The notes below the pieces were generated by a model. That model made no database searches and was not told the DNA's origin. It was given only the letters and a program-made list of their open reading frames with translations. The position numbers were made by a program, and so were the translations under genes. A DNA stretch of 64,000 bases from Hamadaea tsunoensis DSM 44101. Its GTDB lineage: Bacteria; Actinomycetota; Actinomycetes; Mycobacteriales; Micromonosporaceae. Shown piece by piece: positions 1 through 8,392 of this stretch (within the stretch, counting starts at the first letter, position 1; the number at the start of each line of letters is the position of its first letter). The stretch is taken from positions 186,001-250,000 of the forward strand of contig NZ_AUAX01000019.1 of the NCBI RefSeq assembly GCF_000428945.1, written 5' to 3'.

Positions 1-23
1 TCTTCGCCCCGCGACCCAATACC

Positions 24-320
24 GGACCTCGATCCAGTGCCCGGATTCTGCAGTAGTGGATCTCCAGAGCTTGATCAAGTTCCTTGGAGCTGCAGAATCG
101 GCCCGTTCTCTGCAGGAATCGGGAACTTGATCATGCTTTCATGTCGTGATCAAGTGACCCTCACCTCGAGTGATCGCGTACCGCCGATTCGGCAGTCCAC
201 GGCAGAACTCCTTGATCAAGTACCGTCTATTCGGCAAGGGAGCGCTCTCCCGCCGCAATGACGGCACTCGATCATGGAAATCGGTGTCGCGGTGCCGTAA
301 TGGCGGTACTCGATCAAGGC
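24..320. repeat. Family C multi-hairpin repeat, copy 1
   Basis: No gene is supported in positions 1-450. Most of the stretch is a structured repeat that reappears at 14805-15099 in the same orientation. Inside it are inverted arms: TGATCAAGTTCC at 72-83 faces its complement at 122-133, and a CTGCAG pair lies between them. A second arm pair (about 200-215 and 304-319, 15 of 16 positions complementary) also has GATC at its core. Short ORFs across it shift frame between the two copies and look non-coding. Confidence 0.75.
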
Positions 321-450
321 AATCGCGTCGGCGATGCGGGACTATTATTTCTCCATCTCCAGCCCATATTGCACGAACATGGACGCGTCCGGTGCGACCA
401 GGGCCGCCGATTTCGCCTGCGCGCCGGACGGTGCGTGAGCAGGAGAGGTT

Positions 451-1335
451 CTAGGTTTGGGGTGCGACGGTGGGCGAGTTGGCGAGCAACCCCACTCCGA
501 GCGCGATCAGGCTGCCGGCCAGGGCCATGCTGCCGAGCGACATTGCCGTCGTCGGCCGGGTGGCGTCGAACAGGATCGCTCCCCAGATCGCACTGAACAA
601 CGGGTCGGCGATGCTCATCGTGGTCAGTGCGGCCGGGAACGAGCCGCTCGCGTACGCGTCCTGGGCCAGGATCGACGCGACGACGCCGGAGCCGGCCAGG
701 GCGTACACCGGCCAGTGCTGGAACAGTCCACCATGGACGAGAAGGTCGGTGCAGACCACGATGAGCACGGCCGACAGGCTGAATCCGATGCCGGCGGCGG
801 TTCCGATCAGCGCCGTACGCGCGACCCGCCCGTGGAACAGCCGGGCGAGACCGATGAACAGCCCGATGAGCGTGGCGGCCGCGGCGGCGACGTACGGGAC
901 GAGGTGCGTGCGGGACAGCGTCTGCGGCACGGCACCCCGGGCGGCCACGAGGACGACGAGGCCGACGCAGGTCGAGGCGGTTCCGATCCAGTCGCGGGCC
1001 AGCAGCGGCATCCGCGTACGCCAGGCGCCGAGCGGCAGCGCGAACATCAGCTGGACGCAGAGCAGCGCCTGGACGAGGGAGATCGAGCCGACGTGCAGGG
1101 CGGTGGAGTGGAAGAAGAAGCCGAGCACGTTGCCGCCGAGGCCGAGCCACCACACCGGATGCGACAGGACCCGGGAGGCGAAGCCGAGCACCGGCATCCA
1201 GCGGGCGACGCCGGACGGCGGGCCGGCGTCGAGCGCGATGGTGCGGGTCGCCGAGTGCTGCAGCGCACCGGCGGCGGCGAAGCAGAGGGCCGAGGTCAGT
1301 GCGAGGAGTATTCCGGCCGGCATGCTCCGGATCAT
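451..1335 (-). CDS. DMT-superfamily (EamA-like) transporter
   Basis: About 294 residues and almost wholly hydrophobic, with roughly ten predicted membrane segments. This is the normal size and topology of DMT/EamA exporters, which move small metabolites across the cytoplasmic membrane; the substrate cannot be read. The frame stays open upstream to 1524, but that extra 63-residue stretch is polar and overlaps the divergent mannosyltransferase. The start was therefore placed at the ATG at 1335 just before the first membrane helix; a second ATG four codons on (1323) is also possible. It is transcribed divergently from the mannosyltransferase genes. Family assignment is from topology and motifs such as the repeated Gly/Ala-rich helices, not from a catalytic residue. 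Confidence 0.75.
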   Translation of the reverse strand: MIRSMPAGILLALTSALCFAAAGALQHSATRTIALDAGPPSGVARWMPVLGFASRVLSHPVWWLGLGGNVLGFFFHSTALHVGSISLVQALLCVQLMFALPLGAWRTRMPLLARDWIGTASTCVGLVVLVAARGAVPQTLSRTHLVPYVAAAAATLIGLFIGLARLFHGRVARTALIGTAAGIGFSLSAVLIVVCTDLLVHGGLFQHWPVYALAGSGVVASILAQDAYASGSFPAALTTMSIADPLFSAIWGAILFDATRPTTAMSLGSMALAGSLIALGVGLLANSPTVAPQT

Positions 1336-1465
1336 GCGGTGGCCGGTCGTCCGGCGGCATGACACTCTGTGAACATCAAGTGACCGGCGGGCAAGCAACC
1401 CGGCGGATACCGGGAAGTGGCCGGCTGTTCGCCTGCCGGAAACGAGCGGCTGGCACTCTGCCGAG

Positions 1466-2860
1466 GTGTCAAGACTCCCCAGCGTGATCGGCGCTCGCCT
1501 GCTGGGCATGGCCGGGGCGATCACGCTCGCGGGAGCCGGGCTCGCGGCCGGCGCGTTACCTGTGGGCGGCTTCGAGGTCTGGCCGGGCCCCGACCTCAGC
1601 GAGTACGCCCTGCCTGCCGTCCTCTATGGATACTTCGGCGTCACTCTGCTCGTGGCCGCCTGGCTGTGGGCCGGCCGGGTCGAGACCGACCGCCGGGGCC
1701 AGCTCACGACGCTCGCGCTGTGGTGTGCCCCGCTGCTGCTCGCCCCGCCCCTGTTCAGCCGCGACGCGTACGCGTACCTGGCGCAGGGCGCGATGGTCGT
1801 GTCCCGGATCGACGTGTACAAGGACGGTGTGGCGGAACTCGGCGGGCAGCTGGCCGCCCAGGTGCCCGGGATGTGGCAGCACACCCCGACGCCCTACGGC
1901 CCGGTGTTCCTGGCCATGGCGGCGGCGGTGTCGGCCCTCGCCGGTGCGAAGATCGTCCTCGGTGTCCTGGGCCTGCGGCTGGTCGCCGTCGGCGGTGTGG
2001 CACTGCTCGCGTACTTCCTGCCGCGGCTGGCCGTCCAGTGTGGCGTCGACCCGGGCCGGGCGCTGTGGCTCGGCGTACTCAATCCACTGGTGCCGCTGCA
2101 TCTCGTGGCCGGGGCGCACAACGACGCGCTGATGATGGGGCTGCTCGTCGCCGGCCTGTCGATCGCCTTCGACCGCCGGTTCGCCGCCGCCGCGGTCCTC
2201 GTGACGCTCGCGGCCCTGGTCAAGGCGCCGGCCGCCGCCGGTCTCCTGGTGGTCGCCGCGTTGTGGTGGCCCTACCTGCCCAAGCGGGCGGCCCTGGTGA
2301 ACGCGGCCGTGCGTACAGGCGGCATCGCGGCGGCGACGACCGCGGCCGTGACATGGGCGACGGGCACCGGCTACGGCTGGGTGGCCTCCTTGCGTACGCC
2401 GATGTCCCCCCGCAGCTGGTCGCTGTCGACGGCGCTGGGGCGGGCCTCGAAGCTGATCGCGCCGCCGGGCCTGGGTGACGCGGCGATGCAGTTCTGGATC
2501 TGGTGCGGGCTCGCGGCGACGGCGGCGATCGTGGCCTACGTGTGGTGGCGGCGCGCCCGGCTCGGCCCCGTGTACGCGATCGGCCTCGGTCTCGCCGCGG
2601 TGGCCCTGCTCGGTCCGGCGACCCGCCCCTGGTACGCGCTCTGGGGCGTGATCCCGCTGGCCGCCGCCGCCCCCGAGGGCGTGGTACGCCGATGGGCGGC
2701 GGCCGGCAGCGCGATGCTGACCCTGCTCGTGCTGCCGAGCGGCTTCGGCCCCGACGGTACGCAGTTCGCCCTCGCCGCCGCCGGCGTCCTGCTGGCCGGG
2801 ATCGTGCTCGCCTACGGCCGCCTGTGGGCCGAGACCCTCGCCCCGGCCTACCGATGGTGA
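1466..2860 (+). CDS. mptB: Polyprenol-phosphomannose-dependent alpha-1,6-mannosyltransferase (MptB-like)
   Basis: 464 residues, GT-C fold membrane glycosyltransferase. The first large extracytoplasmic loop has the SRDAYAYLAQG motif with an acidic residue near 100, followed by TPTPYGPV, both typical of MptA/MptB proteins. About 12 hydrophobic segments follow. MptB adds alpha-1,6-mannose units from polyprenyl-phosphomannose to phosphatidylinositol mannosides on the outer face of the membrane, on the way to lipomannan. The GTG start at 1466 fits the first helix. The stop overlaps the start of the next mannosyltransferase (ATGGTGA), so the pair is probably translationally coupled. The direction of chain growth and exact acceptor are inferred from the family. 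Confidence 0.85.
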   Translation: MSRLPSVIGARLLGMAGAITLAGAGLAAGALPVGGFEVWPGPDLSEYALPAVLYGYFGVTLLVAAWLWAGRVETDRRGQLTTLALWCAPLLLAPPLFSRDAYAYLAQGAMVVSRIDVYKDGVAELGGQLAAQVPGMWQHTPTPYGPVFLAMAAAVSALAGAKIVLGVLGLRLVAVGGVALLAYFLPRLAVQCGVDPGRALWLGVLNPLVPLHLVAGAHNDALMMGLLVAGLSIAFDRRFAAAAVLVTLAALVKAPAAAGLLVVAALWWPYLPKRAALVNAAVRTGGIAAATTAAVTWATGTGYGWVASLRTPMSPRSWSLSTALGRASKLIAPPGLGDAAMQFWIWCGLAATAAIVAYVWWRRARLGPVYAIGLGLAAVALLGPATRPWYALWGVIPLAAAAPEGVVRRWAAAGSAMLTLLVLPSGFGPDGTQFALAAAGVLLAGIVLAYGRLWAETLAPAYRW

Positions 2861-4206
2861 ACGTCAGGCGTGCGGGGATCGTCGCGGCCCTGGCGACGGC
2901 GATCGGCGTGGTGATCGCGCTCGTCCCGGGTCACCGCGGCTGGTTCGACGTCGGCGTCTACCACGACGCCGTCCACTACTGGGTGGACGATCACGGCGAC
3001 CTCTACGCGTTCCTGCGCCCGGGCACGATCTACGGGTTCACCTACCCGCCGTTCGCGGCCGTGGTCATGCTGCCGATGGCGCTGCTCGGCTGGCACACGA
3101 CGATCGCGGTCTCGTGCGTCCTGACCGCGATCGCGTCGGCGTTCCTGCTGTTCACGCTGGTCGACCCGATCGCCCGGCGGGCGGGCTGGAGCCGGTGGTA
3201 CAGCCTCGCCCTCGCCGCCTGCGCGTTCGCCTGCCTCAACCCGGTCCGCGACACGGTCAGCTTCGGCCAGATCAACCTCGTGCTCGTCGCACTGGCCTAT
3301 GTGGACCTTCAGCTGCTACTCCGGGGCAGCCGCTGGGCCGGCATCGGCATCGGCCTCGCCGCCGCGATCAAGCTCACCCCCGCGCTGTTCATCCTCTACC
3401 TGGTCGTCACCCGCCGTGGCCGCGCCGCGCTCACCGCGGTCCTCACCGCCGCGGCCGCCACGCTGCTCGCGGCCGCGTACGACCCCGACACCTCGCGGAC
3501 GTACTTCACCGGCGTCGCCTTCGACACCAGCCGCATCGGCAACCTCGACTACGTCTCCAACCAGTCGCTGCTCGGGCTCGTCAGCCGGCTGCACGCCGAT
3601 CAGACCCTCTGGGCCGCCGCCGGGCTCGTCGTGCTCGTCGTCTGGTTCCTCCGGGTACGCGTAGCGACGCCGACGGCCGGATTCGCTCTGACGGGAATCG
3701 CGTCCTGCCTGCTCAGCCCGATCACGTGGGTACACCATCTCGTGTGGGTGGTCCCGGCGTTCGCGGTCCTCCTCGACGAGGGCGTACGCCGCCGCCGGGT
3801 GCCCTGGTGGGGCGTGACCGGATACGTGATCCTGGTCAGCAGCATCGTCTGGCTGTGGTCCGTGCACTACGACGGCGTCCTGGGCTTCCTCGGCGCCGAC
3901 GCGTACGTGTTCGTGGGACTGGGACTGCTGTTCGGGCTGCCGGTCCGGGGCTCCGCCGTTGCCGGAGGCTCCGCTGCCGCCGGGGGCTCCGCGGCTGCTG
4001 CCGGAGGCTCCGCGTCACAGGCTCTCGTGGACGGCGAGGAAGCCGCGGACCGCCGCGTCCCAGCCGAACCGCTCAGCCCGGTCGCGAGCCCGCCGGCGGC
4101 GCACGTCGGCCGGCTCGGCCAGCAGCTGCCGGACCCCCGCCGCGAAGTCCTCGCCGGCCACCGCGACGCCCGCCGGCCCGACGACGTCCGGCAGGGCGCT
4201 CGATGA
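2854..4206 (+). CDS. GT87 alpha-1,2-mannosyltransferase (PimE/MptC-like membrane protein)
   Basis: 450 residues. The N-terminal FDVGVYHDAV segment (Asp near 32) and GFTYPPFAAV are hallmarks of GT87/DUF2029 polyprenol-phosphomannose mannosyltransferases; about ten membrane spans follow. Family members add alpha-1,2-mannose to PIMs, lipomannan or arabinomannan. The start ATG at 2854 overlaps the mptB stop. After residue ~362 the protein leaves the membrane domain and runs through a low-complexity tail of repeated GGSAAA units. That tail is antisense to the end of the next gene: the two convergent CDS overlap by 192 bases, and the tail is probably not conserved. Confidence 0.8.
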   Translation: MVNVRRAGIVAALATAIGVVIALVPGHRGWFDVGVYHDAVHYWVDDHGDLYAFLRPGTIYGFTYPPFAAVVMLPMALLGWHTTIAVSCVLTAIASAFLLFTLVDPIARRAGWSRWYSLALAACAFACLNPVRDTVSFGQINLVLVALAYVDLQLLLRGSRWAGIGIGLAAAIKLTPALFILYLVVTRRGRAALTAVLTAAAATLLAAAYDPDTSRTYFTGVAFDTSRIGNLDYVSNQSLLGLVSRLHADQTLWAAAGLVVLVVWFLRVRVATPTAGFALTGIASCLLSPITWVHHLVWVVPAFAVLLDEGVRRRRVPWWGVTGYVILVSSIVWLWSVHYDGVLGFLGADAYVFVGLGLLFGLPVRGSAVAGGSAAAGGSAAAAGGSASQALVDGEEAADRRVPAEPLSPVASPPAAHVGRLGQQLPDPRREVLAGHRDARRPDDVRQGAR

Positions 4207-5115
4207 GCTGACCACGACCGGCGTACCGCAGGCGAGCGCCTCCAGCGCGGCGAGCCCGAAGGTCTCGATCGGCCCGGGCGCGAGCACGACGTCCGCCGCC
4301 GCGAGCAGGCCGGCCAGTTCGGTCCGGTCCGTGATCCAGCCGGTGAACTCGGCCTCGCCCGTCCTGCGCAGCCGCTCCCGCAGCGGCCCGTCGCCGGCCA
4401 TCACCAGCTTCGCGCGTACGCCTGCCGCCCGCAGGGTCGCCAGCGTGGTCAGGGCCCGCTGCGGTCGCTTCTCCACCGACATCCGGGTGCAGCAGACGAG
4501 CAGGAGCTCGCCGGGGTCGGCGTACCGGGCGCGGACGGCGGGATCGAACCGGGCCGGTTGGAACAGGTCGAGGTCCACGCCGAGCGGCACCTGCGCGATG
4601 TTCCGCGCGCCGGCCGCCCGGAACTCCTCGGCCGCCCAGCTCGTCGTGCAGACGACCCGCCCGTAGTGCCGGGCGGTGGCCCGGTTGAGCCGCTTCGCAA
4701 ACGCCGTCCGCGCGCCCTGCGGCAGCCGGGCCACGCGCAGCAGCCCGTCGAGGCTCTCGTGCGACACCATCACCGATCCGACGCCGCGGCGGCGCGCCCA
4801 GCCGCCCGTCCAGCGCAGCGTGAGCCGGTCGGAGACCTCGATCCGGTCGGGCTTCAGGCCCGCCAGGACGTCGGCGACGTCCGACCGTCCCAAGAGGACG
4901 CGGTAGCCGCCCATCGACGGCACCTCCGGCCCCGGAATCGTGATGATGCGGCCCTGCGGGGTCAGCTCGTCGGAGTGCGCCGGGCCCGGCATGACGAGCA
5001 CCGGCTCGTGCCCGGCGGCCGCGTACCCCCGGCCGAGCTCGCGCAGCGCGGTCCGCAGGCCGCCCGACTTCGGCGTGATGAAGTTGGCGAGGCGCACGAT
5101 ACGCAGGCCGCTCAC
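4015..5115 (-). CDS. GT4 glycosyltransferase (probable GDP-mannose mannosyltransferase)
   Basis: 366 residues with GT-B architecture: an N-terminal acceptor domain and a C-terminal Rossmann half with MSVEKRPQR near 212-220 (donor phosphate contact) and the E-x7-E signature ETFGLAALE at 284-292. No membrane helices, so cytoplasmic. It lies 4 bases (ATGA overlap) behind another GT4 gene, and both converge on the MptB/GT87 pair. This suggests work on the cytoplasmic, GDP-mannose-using steps of the same glycolipid pathway (PimC/MgtA-type); the exact linkage is inference. Its C-terminal coding end lies opposite the tail of the GT87 gene. Confidence 0.82.
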   Translation of the reverse strand: MSGLRIVRLANFITPKSGGLRTALRELGRGYAAAGHEPVLVMPGPAHSDELTPQGRIITIPGPEVPSMGGYRVLLGRSDVADVLAGLKPDRIEVSDRLTLRWTGGWARRRGVGSVMVSHESLDGLLRVARLPQGARTAFAKRLNRATARHYGRVVCTTSWAAEEFRAAGARNIAQVPLGVDLDLFQPARFDPAVRARYADPGELLLVCCTRMSVEKRPQRALTTLATLRAAGVRAKLVMAGDGPLRERLRRTGEAEFTGWITDRTELAGLLAAADVVLAPGPIETFGLAALEALACGTPVVVSSSSALPDVVGPAGVAVAGEDFAAGVRQLLAEPADVRRRRARDRAERFGWDAAVRGFLAVHESL

Positions 5116-6248
5116 GGCACGAGCTCCAGTTCCCGGGCGCGCCGGCCGAGCGCGGCCCGATAGTGCGAGATGAGCTGGTCGCCGAGCGCGGCCCAGCTCC
5201 GGTCGGCCACGGCCAGCCGGGCGGCGAGCCCGAACCGCTGGCGTACCTCGGGGTCGGCGAGTGCGGTCACGGCGTGGGCGATCGCGGCGGAATCGTACGC
5301 GGGCACGAGGAAGCCGGTCACGCCCTGCTCGACGAGGTCCAGCGGGCCGCCCGAAGCCGGCGCCACCACCGGTACGCCGCTCGCCAGCGCCTCCTGGATG
5401 GTCTGGCAGAACGTCTCGTGGGGTCCGGTGTGGACGAACACGTCGAGGCTGGCGTAGATCGTCGCCAGGTCCGCGCCGGACCGCCCGCCGAGGAACACCG
5501 CGTCCGGCAACGCCTTCTCGACGGCTTTGCGGGTCGGCCCGTCGCCGACGACCACCACGCGTACGCCCGGCTCCCGCGACGCGTCCCGCAGCAGCTCCAC
5601 CCGCTTCTCGTGGGCGAGCCGGCCGACGTATCCGACGATCAGCTCACCCTGGGGCGCCAGCTCCCGGCGGAGATCGGCGCTGCGCCGGCCCGGATGGAAC
5701 AACGTGGTGTCGACCCCGCGACCCCACCGGGCCACCCGCGGAATCCCGTGCTCGGTCAGCTGGTCGGCCGTCGACGAGGACGGCGCGAGCGTCACGCTGG
5801 CCCGCCCGTGGATGTCGGCGATCCACCGCCACGCGGCCCGCTGCGCCAACGTGACCCCGTACGCGTCCGCGTACCCGGGAACGTCGGTCTGGTAGACCGC
5901 GACGACCGGCAACCCGAGTTCGGCGCCCGCCCGCGCGCCCCAGGCGCCGAGCACGAACGGGCTCGCCAGGTGCACGACGTCGGCCCGGTGCAGCCGCAGC
6001 GCATCCTTGATCAGACGGCTGGGCCCGGCCAGGCGGACGTTCCGGTAACCCGGCATCGGCAACGACGGCAGCCGCAGCACCGGGTACGCCTGCGGTGCGG
6101 CGAGGTGCCGCAGGGCCCGGCCCGGCTGCGGCGCGATGACCAGCGGTTTGTGCCCCCTGGCCATCAGGTGTTCGGCCACGCGCAGGACCGAGTTGGCCAC
6201 GCCGTTGACGTCGGGGGCGTAGGACTCCGTGATGATCGCGACCCGCAT
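5112..6248 (-). CDS. GT4 alpha-mannosyltransferase, MgtA/PimB-like
   Basis: 378 residues. N-terminal ESYAPDVNGVANSVLR is the typical opening of GDP-mannose-dependent alpha-mannosyltransferases such as MgtA. GRLAHEKR at 209-216 and the E-x7-E motif ETFCQTIQE at 278-286 mark the donor site. These soluble or membrane-associated enzymes transfer mannose from GDP-mannose to glycolipid acceptors (PIM or glucuronosyl-diacylglycerol in known relatives). First gene of a two-gene unit; its TGA overlaps the ATG of the following GT4 gene. The substrate choice between PIM and MgtA-type acceptors cannot be settled from sequence. Confidence 0.82.
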   Translation of the reverse strand: MRVAIITESYAPDVNGVANSVLRVAEHLMARGHKPLVIAPQPGRALRHLAAPQAYPVLRLPSLPMPGYRNVRLAGPSRLIKDALRLHRADVVHLASPFVLGAWGARAGAELGLPVVAVYQTDVPGYADAYGVTLAQRAAWRWIADIHGRASVTLAPSSSTADQLTEHGIPRVARWGRGVDTTLFHPGRRSADLRRELAPQGELIVGYVGRLAHEKRVELLRDASREPGVRVVVVGDGPTRKAVEKALPDAVFLGGRSGADLATIYASLDVFVHTGPHETFCQTIQEALASGVPVVAPASGGPLDLVEQGVTGFLVPAYDSAAIAHAVTALADPEVRQRFGLAARLAVADRSWAALGDQLISHYRAALGRRARELELVP

Positions 6249-6346
6249 GGCCGCAGGCTACGAAGATCAACTAGCGGGCGAGAGTCGGTGACACCTCCGG
6301 CACGTAAACTCCGCCCGACGGAATCCCTTTTCCTCATCCCTTTCCT

Positions 6347-6420
6347 CGACGATCTTGCGCGAGTGTCTCGAATTTCGTCGGGCATGCCCGGAATGCGGGT
6401 ACATCCGCGCAAGATCGTCG
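6347..6420. repeat. Family B palindromic repeat, copy 1
   Basis: Perfect 15-base inverted arms, CGACGATCTTGCGCG at 6347-6361 and its complement at 6406-6420, enclose about 44 bases that contain the smaller palindrome GGGCATGCCC. The same arms recur near 14.6 kb and 34.6 kb. It lies just past the 3' end of the methyltransferase gene, so it could also act as a transcript end. Confidence 0.8.
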
Positions 6421-6438
6421 CGCGGCAGGGGGAGGGCT

Positions 6439-7236
6439 TTACGGGCGGTGGGCGGTGACGATGACGTAGCCCTTGGGGTCGCGGCGGGGCGACTCCTCGT
6501 CGAACAGCGCCACCGCGTACGCCTCGATCGCCGCGACCATCGCGTCCCGCCGGGGGTCGTCGGCGGTGATCCCGTAGCCCGTGAGGCACGAAACCGCGTA
6601 CGCGGCAACGGGTCCGGGGGAGTCGAAGACGAGCTCGTTGTCGTGGCGGTGCACCCGGGCGTTGCCGAAGACGTCGCCGACCAGGCCGGGCAGGTTGCCG
6701 GAGTGCACCTTGAGCCAGAACTCCGGCCGCCGTACGCCGAACGCCGCCAGCGGTCTCCGGGACGCCTCGTGCAGCAGCGGCGTCGTGTGTTCGAGGTTGA
6801 CCAGAGCCGCCACCGTCCCACCCGGACGCAGAACGCGCCGGGCCTCGCGGAGCGCGCGGCCGGGGTCGGGGACGTGGTAGAGCATGTGCCGCAGGGTGAC
6901 CACGTCGAAGGTGGCGTCCTCGAACGGCAGCTCCTGGGCGTCGGCCCCGACCGCCGTCACCCCCGGTACGCCGTCCAGCGCCGCGATCGCCGCGGGCGAG
7001 GCGTCCACGCCGACGAGCCGCCCGGCGTGCCCGGAAGCGGCGAGGCGGCGCAGGTAGGAGCCGGTGCCGCAGCCGATGTCGAGCAGGTCGGCGGTGTCGC
7101 GCAGGACCACGGCCTCGTCGACGCTCGCCTCGATGTCATCCGGGCGGGCGCTGTAGCGGCGGTGTGTCTCGATGCGGACCGAGAGCGGGTCGAGGGTCGC
7201 GTACTGGGCGCGGGCGATGCCGTCCTCGTCAAGCAT
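6439..7236 (-). CDS. Class I SAM-dependent methyltransferase
   Basis: 265 residues. Motif I LLDIGCGTGSY at 51-61 binds S-adenosylmethionine, and VGVDASP plus the LRHMLYHVPDP and VLRPGGTVAAL segments complete a methyltransferase type 11/25 Rossmann domain. The open frame continues upstream to 8316 through the XRE gene, but codon pattern and domain start place the initiator at the ATG at 7236. The substrate is unknown. It lies 26 bases after the XRE-family gene on the same strand and may be co-transcribed with it. Confidence 0.82.
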   Translation of the reverse strand: MLDEDGIARAQYATLDPLSVRIETHRRYSARPDDIEASVDEAVVLRDTADLLDIGCGTGSYLRRLAASGHAGRLVGVDASPAAIAALDGVPGVTAVGADAQELPFEDATFDVVTLRHMLYHVPDPGRALREARRVLRPGGTVAALVNLEHTTPLLHEASRRPLAAFGVRRPEFWLKVHSGNLPGLVGDVFGNARVHRHDNELVFDSPGPVAAYAVSCLTGYGITADDPRRDAMVAAIEAYAVALFDEESPRRDPKGYVIVTAHRP

Positions 7237-7262
7237 GATCGCGACCCTACCCGTGCGTCCGG

Positions 7263-8048
7263 TCAGAAGTGGTCCCCGTCGTCGGGCCCGGGCTGCGTCT
7301 CCGCCGCGAGTCCGTCGTCGGTACGCGCGTGCGCCCAGGCCCGGTCGAACCCGGTGGCGAACATGTCGAACAGGCCGGCGTCGGTGAGCCGGCGGACGTG
7401 CATGATCGGCTCGACGAAGCCGAGCGAGCCGTAGACGTGCTGGTGGACGAGCATCTCGTGGTCGAAGCGGAACAGCGAGTTGTAGACCGCGCCGCGGTTC
7501 CAGCGCAGTTCGGCGTGGCCGGCCCGGATGACCGGGTCGAAGAGCCCCCGCGCGGTCCGGGCGCGGTCGGCGGCGCTCTGGTAGAACGAGCCGTCGTCGT
7601 AGGCCGGCGGTTGCGGCGTGCGGTGGTCGGCCAGCAGCAGCCGCACCGCCGTCCCGGCCGCCCCCTTCGCCTCGATGATGCCGAGCAGCGCGGGCTCGGC
7701 GGCGAGGATCGACAGCCCGCTGACCGCCTGGATCTCGATCGTGGTGGTGGCGGCCCCGGCCAGCTCGCGCCAGATGTCCGTCGGCACCTCGGTGCGGTGC
7801 GTGTAGAACCGCAGGAAGTCGCCGCGGCCGTTGACGGTCGGCACGTGCTGACCGTCGAGCCGCGGCCACAGCCAGCCCGACGGGACGCCGAGTCCGGCGG
7901 CCGCGCGGTGGGCGGTCGCCCGGCGCGGCGTACGTCCTTCGTATATCCAGCGCTCGGCGGTCTTCGGGTCGACGCCCGCCCACTCGCTGAGTTCCCTGAT
8001 CGTCACACCGGCCGCCGTCAAGGCGGCCTGCAGCCTTTCGTTGCGCAC
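7263..8048 (-). CDS. XRE-family regulator with C-terminal phospholipase-D-like (DUF5919-type) domain
   Basis: 261 residues. Residues 1-55 form a Cro/XRE helix-turn-helix (TIRELSEWAGVDPKTAERW). Residues ~75-240 look like the degenerate PLD-like sensor domain attached to many actinobacterial XRE proteins, with HQHVYGSLG-type strand/turn pattern. Such proteins are presumed DNA-binding regulators whose ligand is unknown. The GTG start is preceded by GGGGAGGGG at a good distance. It precedes the methyltransferase gene and is separated from the upstream P450 gene by 344 non-coding bases that should hold its promoter. Confidence 0.75.
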   Translation of the reverse strand: MRNERLQAALTAAGVTIRELSEWAGVDPKTAERWIYEGRTPRRATAHRAAAGLGVPSGWLWPRLDGQHVPTVNGRGDFLRFYTHRTEVPTDIWRELAGAATTTIEIQAVSGLSILAAEPALLGIIEAKGAAGTAVRLLLADHRTPQPPAYDDGSFYQSAADRARTARGLFDPVIRAGHAELRWNRGAVYNSLFRFDHEMLVHQHVYGSLGFVEPIMHVRRLTDAGLFDMFATGFDRAWAHARTDDGLAAETQPGPDDGDHF

Positions 8049-8392
8049 GGGCGCCCCTCCCCGTCATGTCCACCCATCGGTCGTTCCGACGAGGCGCGCC
8101 GCCGGCCCGGGGGTGGTGTGCCGGTCGGCGATGCCCGACCGAATGGTCCGCGGGCGAGAGGTTCCATTGTCTCGCATTCGCGTACGCGTCGGACAGCGCG
8201 CATCGTCCCCCGGAAGTTGTACCAATTCCGTCGGCCCGCTTCAACTCACTCCAGCATGGTTGTCCCAGGTGAGTAATGGTTTGTGCGGTGATTGTGTCCC
8301 CTTTCAACAACCGCATTCATGGGACGATGGAATGAGTTTTCCATGTACTTGTCGCGCGCTGTGACGATCACAAGACCGTTTTCGCGCCGTCC
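8049..8392. other. Intergenic region between the P450 and XRE genes
   Basis: 344 bases without a supported gene. It is less GC-rich than its surroundings, as expected for a promoter region of the leftward XRE gene. A small symmetrical site TGTGACGATCACA is at 8360-8372 (arms TGTGA/TCACA with a 3-base spacer, shorter than a classical CRP box). No convincing -35/-10 pair could be fixed. Confidence 0.4.
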
